Of a stretch of DNA of 64,000 nucleotides, positions 10,090 to 22,031 are shown in pieces (the stretch's first letter is position 1; every line of letters begins with the position of its first letter). The notes beneath the pieces are model-generated. The model was not told the DNA's origin. It was given only the letters and a program-made list of their open reading frames with translations, and made no database searches. Made by a program: the position numbers and the translations under genes. This DNA comes from Eutreptiella sp. 'Long Island Sound 2002' (lineage: Eukaryota; Euglenozoa; Euglenophyceae; Eutreptiales; Eutreptiaceae): positions 133,835,191 through 133,899,190 of the forward strand of contig OZ038381.1 of NCBI GenBank assembly GCA_964036045.1, in the 5' to 3' direction.

Positions 10090-11394
10090 TCAGGGACCGT
10101 GTCGGCCACCCGGCGGGTTGTGCGATATTGTGGGCTGGGTTCCAGTCCCTGAGGGTGTGCCCCCGGTATAGGGGCCATGTCTTGAAGTGGTCTGAGGTTT
10201 CGTCATCTGTGTGGCCGCAGATGCATTTGGTGTACCCTGCAGGGACGTGGATGGAGCGGCGTGCCTACCAGCGGCAGTGTGTGTCGAGGAGTGGCAGTTG
10301 TTCGAAGGCGAGTTGGAGCAGGGGTTTTTGCAGTTGTGCTGCGAGGCTCTCCGGGCGAAGGGCTGCGTAGTAGAGGGGAGTACAGACGGAGTCTGCGAGG
10401 CGTCATAGGAGCTCTGTCTTCGCCGGGTGGCCCAGTGTGGTCGCGAGCTGTTGGATTGGTGTGGGGTAGTGGTACTGTTTGTCTGAGTCCATGTATGGCG
10501 TGTCCTCGGGTACCCAGTGGGGGGGCTGTGTCCCCGAGGGCATCGGGGGTAGGTGCTGGAGCTGGCTGTGGTGTGCGGTGTCCAGTCGTACGTGTTTGAG
10601 CCCTTGAGCGTGGTTGGTGTTCTGGTGTTTGGAATGTGTGTCCAAGCGTCCATTGCCGTATGTGTAGCGGTGGGACTGCTGTTTGACGATGTGCAGGGCG
10701 TCCTGGGGGTGCATGCCTCTCAAGGCCATCCACAGTCCCAACGCCTGTGTGGTGAGGCCAGATTCGAGCGCCCTGTGGAGGGTTAGTTCTGCTAGGCGCA
10801 TTGTGAGGTGAATGTCGACGGTGGCGTGTACGACTACCCAGATGTTGCGAGGCCGGATTGTTGTGGGTGGCGGTGTGGTGTTGACAGCGTCCGCCAGGGT
10901 GCGCAGTTCGCCGCTGGGGGACGCTTGAAGCTGGTGGCCCCGTCGTGGTGCTCCACATGGAGTCCCGCCGCACGCCGGGTGATGCGCACGGAGGCACAAC
11001 AGACCGTAAGGGTGCGCTGCTGGGTGCCCGATGCGTCAGTGACAAACACCATGTGGGTGTCGCTGGGCACGGGTAGGCGGGTAATTGCTGTTGGCGGATA
11101 GATGTACACGGGGTTCCCTTGGGCGGTTCTGGTAGTGGCTCGCGTGGACTGAAGGATCGGTGTTGCGTGGACGCCAATTCCTTGGGTAATGGTGGTCTGG
11201 GCCCATGGCATGAGGCAGAGGAGGCCCCTGTCGGGGCGCCCCTGGGTGATGTACGCATACATCAGGTGGAAGAGGTATCCCGTACTGGGGTTGAACCTGT
11301 CGCACGTGATGGTCTGCCTTCTCTTCTTTGTCGCCGCGGAGTGTTGGGCATTTGTGCTGCAGGGGGCGCATTGGTGCTTGATGAGGCCCCGCAC
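10090..11394 (-). pseudogene. RNase H and zinc-binding (zf-RVT-like) region of LINE J
   Basis: Reading the minus strand, a Cys-rich start (KHQCAPC) leads into an RNase H domain with the signature VFVTDASGT near 11050. Further elements are a helical stretch with AELTLHRALE and a late GRLDTHSKH that fits the third acidic/His block. RNase H degrades the RNA of the RNA:DNA hybrid made during target-primed reverse transcription. Downstream, near 10270-10205, the frame reads CICGHTDDETSDHF, close to the CxC..ET..H pattern found after RNase H in plant-type LINEs. The next expected Cys is Trp. Several frameshifts and stops (for example TAGs near 11420) show decay. Confidence 0.65.
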
Positions 11395-11450
11395 GGTGCG
11401 GGTCGCAGCGGTTGTACTCTATGGCTATGCTTTCTGGGTCTGCCCGCTCG

Positions 11451-11455
11451 CTGGT
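11451..11455. repeat. Target-site duplication of D, left copy (CTGGT)
   Basis: Abuts the D 3' LTR; the right-hand copy at 26082-26086 is CTGTT, one mismatch. Both lie in LINE J sequence. Confidence 0.55.
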
Positions 11456-14118
11456 TAAAGAAGGTTCGTAGGACCGGCCCCTGCCATTGTGCGGGCTCTA
11501 CCGCCTATTCCCGATCTTTCCACCTTCTTCCCCGTGACACCCATTGTCCTAGATCTCACCAATGCTTCCATGCCTACCAATCACCAATTTCCAAATTCCA
11601 AAAATGTCCCACAAACACACCCCTTGGCAACCCTTGGCAATGGAAACCCAAATACGTCATCCACAAATCCAAATTGAGGGAAGTGTTGAGGACGGAGGCA
11701 CTTGGGTCCATCAATACATGGTCGTCATAGAGAAGGGAACAAACAATGACAATGTCGGGCAAAGGAGTTGAGAGGTAGAAATGTTGATGAAGCCGTGGAA
11801 TAGATATGCGATGATGGAAGACAATGTTGCATCCCTACTCCAAGAATCGATTTATAGACCATGCAAACTCGAACTATGCGTTCCGTTATGGACGTATGAC
11901 ACCATGCCCACACCATCCCGATACAACTGCTTGAGAACACTCATTCGTCCACGAATGGTCATGCATGACACAATGACATGGATACGGTCCATTAGGTGTA
12001 TGACAACACACAAAGAAAAGCATATAAAACACAATGGCATCATTGGGTTCCTTGCAAAGCTTGGGCACACATGGCCCATCCTTACCCTTGCCCACAAGAC
12101 GGTAAAATGGAGCAAACAACATGGGCTCCAAACGTAAGGAATGATCTCACCGTTCATCAACCATGACACCATGGCCTCCGTGAACACAAGGTACGGCATG
12201 GCCACATACATGACTTGCCCACCCTCATGAGTCACCAATGTGCACATATGAAGAACTTGCAATGAGGAGCACTAAAAAGGAGTCGGGAGAGTGACCTCAC
12301 GGCAATGGCAAGCACTACTTGTCACCTGGCATGTGTGGCATATATATTGTCATGATGGCAATGCCTCGGTACTTCATACCAGACGTCGGGTGTCCGTCAC
12401 TCAGCAATATCATACACCATGGCCAGCAAGTGAATAGGCTTGGCGGGTTTACTTGCTGCTTGCAAAGAAGACATCAAGAAGGGCCAGCCCACCAAACCTC
12501 ACATGTTTAGTGTATGCTACATACCAATTGCTGGGCTCCCCACGGTTAGAGTGTCGCGAACCAAAGACATGAGTAGAAAAGCCAACACACAACATGTGTC
12601 TCATGCCGTCAGATCCTTGGACATGCCACTCGGTCCCATCACTTGGTGCCTAATTGCTTCAGACCTGCTGGCATAGGCAAACACAATCGTCATGTGCATT
12701 AGAAACCATCCACACATGAACAAGTGAAATCAATATTTCCTATTTGCATGTTCGTGTGACACCGAACCAATTCAATGCATGCTACTTGGAGAGAGATCGG
12801 GTAAGAAGATTGAGTAAGCAGATGCCCCGGGTCACATCTAGAGACCTAGACCCGGCCCGCAGAGTGAGTGCACAAAGAGTGGTATCCCGGGCCCAATGAG
12901 ATCACATCCATGTGAGATTGTCCCATCCCAAAGAGAAGTAGTCCTGCCTCGAATAGAGATGGTCCCGCCCCAGTCCCGGCCTTGAGAGAAATGGTCCCGC
13001 CCCAATCCATGCCCGGAGAGAGGACCTAACAAATCCATGGCCCAGGAGGGAGAGCCTAACCAATCCATGGCCCAGAAGAGAACCACACCAAAACCCAATC
13101 CCGAGAGCATGCATATGGAGGGAGGGTTTCGCCTACCCATGACCCAGGATAGCATTTATTCACACGGAGTGAGAATGCCCAACCTTGACCAACGATTGTT
13201 CCTACATCCAATTGCCCAATTAAGTGAACTCATGCCCTATTGCTTGCTGCCAAGAGAAGGATAGTGGATCACCAACCATGTTTGACCAATGATATGAATT
13301 CACTGAAGGTCACTGGAGTAAGACGGCAAATGAGGGGTTAACAACCAGGGCATAAGTGCAATTCTCCACCTTTAGCATGTTCACCCATTGCACTTGCGAA
13401 CAACATGTTCAACAAGCGCAATCACCAAAGATGGACCCTCTTTGATTCCACGGAAGATCAAGTTGTCATGACATATGCAAAGCAAACAAATGATAAGTCA
13501 AGGAATGAGGAATTGCTTTGCCTTGCGGAGCAACGACCAAGTTACTTTCTTCCCTTCCGGTGCGCCTACCTCAGCCACATCCACTTCCACTTCACTTCCA
13601 CTAGGGCTCCTCCAGCTTCAAGGGACTCGTGGTCCCCCATGCACGTAGGCATGGCACTGCTGAAGCAGATTCGCCCATTAACGTGAACCGGTCCCTCCCC
13701 AAGTGCAGTGATGCCCCCAAGGGGGACAGCCGGTGTGGGCGGAGGCACCACACCAGGGTTTAGCAAGATCGCGATTCCGGGCCTTCTATCATCCACTGGA
13801 GTTGTCCTAGCTTCCGATTCGCTTCCATTTCCGTAACAGGATAGAACTAACACTATTGGCACCCGTTGGGAAGAATTTTCAGACAATCGGCCCGCATTAA
13901 AAAACACACAGCACACGCACGCCCACAGGAACACGAGAAGGGCGCGCGCACACACAGCAGGCCTGATCTGAACTAGAAATTTGAAATTTGCCATCCTGTG
14001 ACTTATGAACAATATAAATTCGGAATTCCCCTGATTTTATACCCGAAAACTGCTGAAAACGCTGCAATCGGTGAAGTGTAGGATAGAGTACAGCCAAATG
14101 GGATCCGAACCGGCTTCA
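11456..14118 (-). repeat. 3' LTR of D (2.66 kb)
   Basis: Direct repeat of 23499-26081. In element orientation it starts TGAAGCCGG and ends CCTTCTTTA. It is unusually long for an LTR without a recognisable gene. Length differs from the 5' copy by about 80 bp through small indels (for example extra sequence near 12960-13000 and 13060). Confidence 0.92.
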
Positions 14119-14129
14119 CCCCCCTTCTC
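14119..14129 (-). promoter_or_regulatory. Polypurine tract of D
   Basis: On the minus strand GAGAAGGGGGG directly precedes the TGAAGCC start of the 3' LTR; plus-strand primer site. Confidence 0.8.
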
Positions 14130-15482
14130 AGAGCATTGTCACCTGCTCCGAAAAACATAAAGAGGACGGGAGGATCCCGGTTGCTCCCTTGACACTACCC
14201 TCATTGTGGGAGGGTACCACATACACCGTGGCCGGCCGCCCAAGTAATTGGGGGGAGGTAGGATAGGAACTGAAAGGAACAAAATCCCTCCGGTCACCAG
14301 TAAACCTAAAGGCATAGGCTCGGCGGATCAAAGATAGACACAAAGCAAAGTCGTCGACTAGCTTACATTAAAGACCACAAACAGGTATATGATGCTCGGG
14401 ATGCACAGCAGTAACCCCTTGCATGATCCGCACTCCGACCAATAAACATGAGAGTATTGGATCACCTCCGGGAGACTTTGGTACTCGTGGGAGGGAGAAG
14501 ACACTGCACGGTGACAAGCGTACACACAAAGAACAGCAATTTTTTTTGATTTCGGAAAAAAAAATTTCAAATTTTTTTTTTTGGGGGTTTCTAGTTCTGA
14601 ACCGGGATCCAGTCGCAAGATGAGCTCGAACGGAAGTCGCCATCGCGTCCGGTTTGCGAAAAAATGGTCGCAGATCCGGTCGGATGGTCCCTAGGTGCCG
14701 AAAATTTGGAGAAATGAGCAAAAAATGGTTTACTAAAAGTAGTAACATTTGTTACTAAAAATAGCACACGCGAAAAACTGAAACCTCCAAATGGAGGGAC
14801 CCTGGAGGGAAACGGACCTCACCAATGCAACGGCGACAGCTATTGGGACGCTGCAGATTCAGACACAGCACGAAGCGGGGCCGGTATGGAGGAGTTCTAA
14901 AAATAGAAATTTTGAATCAAAAATAGCGCAAGTGTTCTAGAATTAGAACGTGGTGTGCTAAAAATAGAAGTAGTAGCTGGGGGGGGGATGTAGCACAACC
15001 GGTGGTCCTCATTGCGTCCAGCATCCTCCAAATAGGTGCAATCGCTCAAAAAAATGGCAAAAACAAAGCAACAAAGCACAGTGGGTGAGGAGATCAAAAC
15101 AAATAAATATCAACTTCATATCCCCCGTAGAGCCTGGAATTCCAACCTAGAAGTCCACGAATGATCCCATATAGTGGGGGTGTTGGTCCCGCCGATGCAC
15201 CTACCAAAGGCTCCACCCAAAAAAATAGGAAATTATGAGGCGTTCGGGACAACCATGGTTGCGTGCGAATCACCTGAGCAAGCAGTGACCTTGTGCACAC
15301 TAAAAAATATGAACACAACCCAAGACTGATCTTGGTTCCAAATGCCCATCTCATGCCAATGAAATTGGGGTGCTGGGTACTTGGGACGTTCGGAGCCTTG
15401 GCACGTGCATCACTACGGCAAAGAAATGAAATGCAAACATGTGGATGCACGAAAATATGCATAAGGAGTGGTGGCTCCAATC
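14130..15482 (-). other. 3' untranslated region of D
   Basis: About 1.35 kb between the chromodomain stop and the polypurine tract. It contains A/T homopolymer runs (14540-14580) and no recognisable protein. Nothing else is seen in it. Confidence 0.7.
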
Positions 15483-16903
15483 TCAGTCGCCCATGACCAA
15501 GTGAACCAGCACATCTGTGACATCCGACTTGATTTTCTTGGCTTTGAGCTAGTCCAACCACACGGACGTGTATCGCGGCTCAATGCTGCTTGGCGGTTCC
15601 CACAAGTCCCTCGATGCAGCAAAACCTTTCCATCGGACCTTGTATAGCCGTCCCCCCGGCGTGCTGGGATCTGGCTTGTGCGAGAGGATGCGCTCGGCGG
15701 TGTACTCGTCCTCCCCCCCTGTCGTTTTCGGAGTCGAAGACGTCCGCGGTGAACTCAAAGGTGACGGCACGGCCATTGGGATCCGGTTCGCGCGGGAGCA
15801 ACGGAGTGTGATCCCGCTCCTCCGTTTTGTTGTTCCCCACTTGGATCACATACACATCTTGCCCGGTTTTCCACAATATGACACCCGCCATGTGCCATGA
15901 CTGCTGCCAGTGCCGGGACAAGACGTCCTTGTGGTGCCGCTCCACCCACAGCGTGTCCTTGAGCCGATATTTGTGAACTTCCCCGGATTGAAAATACCCG
16001 GCCCTCTTGGAATGTTCCGCCACCATGGCATCACACATTTTCTTGGCCGTGTCGTCGGCTTCGGACATCATTGCATTGGCCTGCCTTGCCACATTACCAT
16101 GGTTCATCCACGGAAGAGTACGTGAAATTCGTCCCGCAGGAATAGGATACGATGGGGGGACTAACCAGACGGTCCGGGCAAATTGTGGTAGGCCCGCAGA
16201 ACCCTCCAAAGGAAATGATACCAATTTCTGCCCGGCTCCTCAATATGCAATTGCCGCAACATTTCGAAAAATTGCCTGCCAGCCTCCTCCGCTCTTCCGT
16301 TCGAACGGCTGTGATATGCCACCGTCTTGGCATGCCTCTCGCCCATGTACTTGCACATCGTGGAAAACCATGCTCCAACGAACTGCGTAGCCCTGTCGCT
16401 GCAAATCACTGCTGGGACATCAAATACCGTCCACCAATGCCGGATCCTTGCGTGCGCCACAGTCTTGGCTTGCAGCGCCACTCCGTGGTTGTCCCTCTTG
16501 TCCTTCTTCGTGGACTTTTTGCCTGGGACCGCCACGATGTATCCGCTGCCAAAATGACACAATCACAGACCTCGCCTTCAATGGTGACTTCCGGCATTGC
16601 AAAGACATTCATTGAAATCAACCCCATGGGCCTCTCCAGAATGGCCTTGTACACGGGGCTTCCAGCAGTTGACCGGTTGGGATGTTTGGTGGCCCTGCAG
16701 ACCGCACACGCCTAGCAATACCGGTTCAAAACTGCGTAATAACCCGGAGGGAACAAAAACCTCGACTCCAGGTCCTCCTGCAATTTATCTTGTCCCGGGT
16801 GCAGCAACTGAGCGTTGTGCCAATGGTCAATCAAGTCCTCCACCCGTTTTTCGGGAACCAAAAGCTTGTCCTTGAGGAAGACCTTGTCCCCGTCTTGCAT
16901 CAA
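15483..16903 (-). pseudogene. Integrase and chromodomain of D (broken)
   Basis: The zinc-binding region of integrase begins at 16903-16712 (HWHNAQLLH, then RYC stop ACAVC). The catalytic core follows in shifted frames: DVFAMPE near 16610, ICSDRATQF near 16430, and a later NGRAEEAGR that supplies the catalytic Glu. The tail contains SGEVHKYRLKDTLWV (near 15980) and ends in a chromodomain at 15710-15549 (AERILSH, YKVRWKGF, WEPPSSI). After an in-frame TAG the reading continues to a TGA at 15483. At least three frame breaks make it inactive. Integrase inserts the cDNA; the chromodomain would direct it to chromatin. Confidence 0.85.
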
Positions 16904-17080
16904 TCCCTATGGCCAGTCATCGTCGGATGGCGCACTCACCGCATTCCTATTCTTGACCGAACGGTCCGAGTCTGCATAATCATCGGACGAATCCTCCATC
17001 AAAACCGATTGTACTCTTTCAATGGCTCGTACCATGTCCTCCTCCTTCATTTGCGCCTCCACCGCTTGCACCTTGGCATC

Positions 17081-18840
17081 TCAGACTTGGGCCACCTCCG
17101 CGCGGGATCTCATCACCACAAAGCATTTGGCCTCGCCTTCTTCCAGGGGAGGCTCTGCCTCGATGATACGCTTGGCCTCTGCAATCTCCTCGGTGTCGCC
17201 ATGCATCGAGATGTCCATCCATGCTTTCCCGGCTGGGTAGGCCCAACGACTGAGGCAATCAGCAGCAGTGTTGTCCTTGCCGGGCACAAACACTACGCTC
17301 AAGTCAAACTTGACCAGCGTCTCGTGCCACCGGGCGCGTCCGGCTGCCGGACCGAAGGGGGTGTCAACTTGCTCCTTGTGCCAACTCTGCACACTTTGAT
17401 GGTCGGTACACACGACAATCGGTTGCAAACCAATATGCCCGGACCACATGCGCAAGGCGCAGATAATGGCGTACGTCTCCTTTTCCCTTGCAGTCCAAGT
17501 GCGGCGCTGCCCCTCCGCCAGAACCTACTCCAAAAGGCCACTGGGACATGGGAACCATCGTCTCGGACTTGCTCCAGGACTGCTCCCACGGCATAATCCG
17601 ATGCATCGGTGCGGAACACAAATGCTTTGTCCCGATTGATAAGGAATAACCTTAACTTTCCCAGGAGAGCTCTCTTGAGCATCTCGAACGCTTCTTCTGC
17701 CTCCGTTGTCCAAGCCAGCTTTTCCTTGCTTCCCTTGCGCCCATCAAACTTCCCAACCTGCAGCATTTTGTGCAATGGTCCCGAGAGTTTGGCATACATT
17801 CGTACGTAACCCGAATAATAATTGCAGAATCCCATAAACGACCGCAACTCGCTGATGGTGGTGGGTCGCTCCCAATGGTTCAAGGCGGCCAACTTGCCCG
17901 GCATCGGCCTGCGCTGCCCATGACCAACCACGTGTCCCGCAAACTCGACCTCCTTCACAAATAAGGATGCCTTCGTCGGCTTGTATACCATTTGGTGGCA
18001 ATCTAGGACGTCGAGCACTCGTCTCAAGTCTTTCTCGTGGGCCTTGATCAACTCATCTTCCGACATGTCCTCCGTGCCCGACCCGATAATGATGTCATCC
18101 ACGAACGGGTTGGCGCAATCCCGCACAGGTTCCAGCAGATCCTCCATCATGCGTTGGAATACCGCGTTGCCATTCTTGGCCCCCATCGGCACCACTTTCC
18201 ATTGCATAGGGCCGAGTGGGGTACTCATCGCCGTACCCGCCCTGGAGTCCTCATGCAGCGCCATCTGGTGATAACCATGTTTGAGGTCTAACACCGTGAA
18301 AATGCGCTTTCGGGCCTGTTTTTGCAGGATAGTGTCGATTAAGGGAAGAGAGTACGAATCATGCTCCGTTTGCTCACTCAACCCTCGATAAACAACCCCT
18401 AACCGCCATTTGCCCTTCTCCTTCCTCGGCACGCTAAATGCTCGGCTTGCCCACTCACTGTCCGAAGGTTCTATCCATCCCCGCTCTTTGAATTCCTTCA
18501 ACAGCCTTTTCATGGCCTCCGCCCGCTCACCTTGAGTCTGATATTCTCGATGCCGATATACTTTGAGGTTGGGCTTCAATTCCATCCGTGCGGTGCCAAA
18601 TAGACCTCGATCCGGTGGATTTCTGTTGGCCACACCGCTGAACAACCGTGGATGATCCCTCACCAATCTTTCCCACAGCTCATCCACTATTGGATTTTCC
18701 CTCGCTTCTTGGGCCGCAGCTGTCGGCACGGTCACCACTGACCAAATGGCCGTATAGCTTTCCTCCGGATCGCCCTCCGACGTTTCCTCATCCGTCATAC
18801 CCTCTTCAACATTGTGGGTCTGCAGCCCCGCCGATATATT
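17081..18840 (-). pseudogene. Reverse transcriptase and RNase H of D
   Basis: A long open stretch, 18798-17530, encodes the Ty3/gypsy RT. It has KVYRHREY at the N-terminus, TVLDLKHGYHQM, PMGAKNGNAVFQRMM, and the catalytic FVDD (YxDD class). The fingers motif reads KWRLGVVYRGL where an acidic residue is expected (V-V-Y for V-V-D). RNase H follows with FRTDASDYAVGAVLEQ, then a frameshift and a TAG near 17530. It resumes at 17455 with TDHQSVQSW, RARWHETL and DNTAADCLSRWAY. The domain order RT-RNase H-integrase is that of Ty3/gypsy, not copia. The VVY change and the breaks argue against activity. Confidence 0.9.
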
Positions 18841-19005
18841 TCTGAATTCTTGGATATTGAATGGGGTGTCGGGCTTCGATCCGATATCCGAGCGTGGGAA
18901 ATTTCACGTGGGTGCGTTGGAACCCACATGCTCATCTTGATCGGCCATGTGGTCCATCACCCTCGCCAAGAACTCGTTGTTGGTGAATTTCCCCGTAATC
19001 AAACT

Positions 19006-20358
19006 TTAATCATCCCACCAATGAGGAGATTTGACCCGGCCTCTTGCCTGCTTGGCTGCCACAGGGTCATGCATCCGTTCCTTCATGTGGTGGACAACAG
19101 ATTCAATCTCGTCAAACAACAAGGTCTTGACTTCCACTTTGGGGTGGTTGCTCTCCTCGAACATGACCCTCATGGGCACGGCTTGTATCCTCTGGATTAA
19201 AGCCTCATCGCCCACGGGATGGCATTGTGCACCTTCCACATAATACGCGTGGGTTGACCATGCCTGTCCCGGTGAAGGCAAAGAGGTTCCTGTAGCGTCC
19301 ATAAAGATCTCCTCATCCGGCGCAAACACAAATTCGTTTAAGGCGATGGAATCCATTTTGGATCTTAGACCTTCGCCATGGGCGTCCCGTGAGCCCGGGT
19401 CAGTGAGCACCAAGACGCCTTTGCCTGTATCGACGATAATTTTGTTCACGACCCGTTCTGAATCCCGTTGGGCTCCGTGTACATACAGATGGCCTGACGT
19501 TTCTGCGCCCAAGTGTTTGTTCCACGCCGAGTCACCCGTGTGCCAGTATCTCGCGCACTTTTGCAACTTGGGAGCCTCTTTTGATGCAAAGACATCCCTC
19601 GACGGTGTGTCCATACCCAAACCTCCCATCATGCGACAATAAGCATCCAGGGATAGACCATACTCCTGAAGGTGCTCTCCATCGCCTCCTTTGGACTTAA
19701 TTCCCGCTGGTTTCACCGCACGAACAATTTTCTTCTCTTCATCTCCGGTCCATTGGGATCCACCAGCAGGATAATGGGTCGATAGCCATGAAAGCATCTC
19801 GTTTGCCTCACGAATGAGCGTGGCACAATGTGGCAATGCTCCGGCTGAATTGCTGACCATGAAATCATAGCCCATTATGATATCCCAATCGGAGAGATCG
19901 GCCTCGTAGAATTTTCCATGGAGCATCAAGCGTTTAGCTTGGTCTGGTCGATCCAATGGGTCATGCTCCCAAATTTCCAGGCCAAGTTCCGCTTCAGGGG
20001 CTCCTCCACCCATGATCCCGCTGTTTGCGACCTTGAGGCGCACTGGTCGGTCACTGCTCTTCAGACATGTGTCCGGAAACAGTCCATTCCGCACCAAGCT
20101 TACCTGGGCCCCAGTATCCACCAAGAGATCCTCGATCACTTCTTTCCGTCCACACATTACCCGCACCTTCAAGTGCAATTGCCGCTCATCGCCATGTGGT
20201 ATACGGACGACTCTCACAGCATGCAACTCTAGCACAGATGGGTGCATAAGGACTTCCAACGTGTGATCACGTATCTCATAGATTTTGGGTTGGTCCTGCC
20301 CATCCACGGGACACTCCGTGGTCTCTCCAACCTTCTTGTCCCAGCTGCCAATATGCAC
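19006..20358 (-). pseudogene. Protease and methyltransferase-like domain of D
   Basis: A 450-codon open stretch. The first half is a retropepsin-type aspartic protease: LLVDTGAQVSLV is the active-site strand, with WDIIMGYDFM as the later flap-to-C-terminal part. The second half (19600-19229) is the domain discussed in the findings: DVFASKEAPKL, then HLYVHGAQRDSERVVNKI, GVLVLTDPG, and a final AWSTHAYYVEG strand. This is the layout of the DIRS Dam-like methyltransferase domain, but the NPPF catalytic motif is replaced by HGAQ. A TAA ends the frame before RT. The start codon is not certain because the piece is part of a gag-pol polyprotein. Confidence 0.75.
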
Positions 20359-20651
20359 TTGTACTTCCCTTGGCAGGGCGTCTCATGCATTAGCACTGGC
20401 TGAACTCAGTGGATTTGGCTCCTTCCGGACTTTCTTCGGCACCATAGATGCCTTCCTTGATTGGATTCCACTGTGTTTCGGAGGAGAGTCCTCCGTTGTC
20501 CCACTCTTGTGGTGGCTTCTCTAAGTTCGGTCGACCGCCGCCCCGTCTTGCTGCGAATCGCAAGGCCATGGCCACTTCTCTCGTTCTGCAAGGCCTTGAG
20601 CGCTTCCATGCCCCGCATTAAACAATTGGCCACTTCCTTGATTTGCCGAAT

Positions 20652-22019
20652 TCAGCGGTCACCTCCATGCCCTTGTCCTCCAGAGCGTCCACCAGCATTT
20701 TGCCCACGCTTCCAAGCCTCTATGCGCTTCTCTTTGGGCACCTTCTCGGGGTGAGCTTGGAAGTAAGCCTTCTTGTCCTCAGCGTAGATCTTGCACGTCT
20801 TATGATCGAGCTTGTGTCGGAGATTCTTGCCATAACAGATCCAGCATCCGTCATGTTCCCGCCGGTATTCCCTGAAGGAGCGCGGCGGATTGCCGGTCCT
20901 CCGCGGCGGTTTCCCCATTCCTCCACGGGGTGGTGCTCTCCCCAACTTCGACTTGTCTTGCCCATGCTCCGTCGTGTTGTGCGCCACAAACGAAAAGAAG
21001 TGCGCTTCCTCATGATCTTCCCGGGTGATACTCTCGCCCCCGGCATCTTCGTAACTCCGGCCGCGATTATATTGGACCTCTCGATAATGTCGATCTTCGC
21101 GGCGATCATGGGTCCCATGATTGTGACGGTCTTTAATATGCGCTTCGCTTTTGGCGTTGAGCTTCAATTTGACGCTCACGTACTGGATGATTGAGTGCAG
21201 GCTCATTCGCGCGGGTATCATCTGCAACTTCAGCTTTTCCCCGCCTCTCCATTCGACATTGTCGAGTCGAAGGAGACGTACTCCCGCCGTCTTGCCGAAC
21301 ACCTCCACGTACAAGGCATTCTTCAACGAGATCATCCGGTCCGGCGCTCCGACGTTCCGTCGGAAATATTCCATAATGCCCGGGTGCTGCTCCTCCGGCG
21401 ACATGATTCGTACTGCCATACGTTTCTTGGCCCACTTCTTCTCCTCGTCTTTGAGCTGTTTCTTCCAATAGAATGGAAGGACATCCCGCAAGAGGTGACG
21501 AATCTCGCCAGATTCCGACCAATCCTCAACTTGCTTTAGAAGTCGGCGGTACTTTAGAAGATATCTCCTCCACTCCCTCAACCGCAGCTCCCCACATTCC
21601 AAGTTGGGAGGTATTGCCCATAAGTCATCGAGCATTTGGTTGGGGGTGTCCACCCTTTCTTCTTGCTCCAACCAGTCCAAACACTGCTCCTCCGTACGGA
21701 TGCTCTTCTCCCGAATTGCGTCACGCAAATCCGCCTTCAACTCTGGGGCCAAACGGTGTGGGAGAGTACGACATGCCCACTTGTCTCGAGCATCCGATCC
21801 GAACCGCATCTCACCAACCACTTCCTCGGCGAAGTCTTCCGAATCTAGGATGAAATTGTCCAAGTTGGCGGGGTTGGCGTCGTAATGGGGTATTTTCACA
21901 CAACGGAGGTCTTCGATGCGTACAGCGTCCCCAACATCCGAAGCAATGACGCCCCCAAGTTGGATACTTCCACCACTCCCATTGCCCGGGGAGTGGGAGT
22001 AAACTCCTCTGATCTCCAT
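20652..22019 (-). pseudogene. Gag capsid/nucleocapsid region of D
   Basis: A 455-codon open frame. The front part is helical and acidic/basic, typical of retrotransposon capsid (ANLDNFILD, RDKWACRTLPHRL, CLDWLEQEE, EWRRYLLKYRRLLKQVE). Near the C-terminus an Arg/Gly/Pro-rich linker precedes a zinc knuckle, CWICYGKNLRHKLDHKTC, where the spacing between the second Cys and His is longer than the classical CX2CX4HX4C. The tail is Lys/Gly-rich. Gag packages the element RNA into particles in the cytoplasm. It is upstream of protease in the same strand, as expected. Confidence 0.82.
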
Positions 22020-22031
22020 GTCTTCCCGCGG

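Larger units (their letters stand above)
8150..11455 (-). mobile_element. LINE-like element J, middle piece
   Basis: Minus-strand LINE sequence carrying RNase H, a CxC...H zinc-binding region and a low-complexity tail. The RT portion of the same element lies at 26082-28270, on the other side of chromovirus D. Its left edge is the inverted-repeat element and its right edge is the D 3' LTR. Confidence 0.75.
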
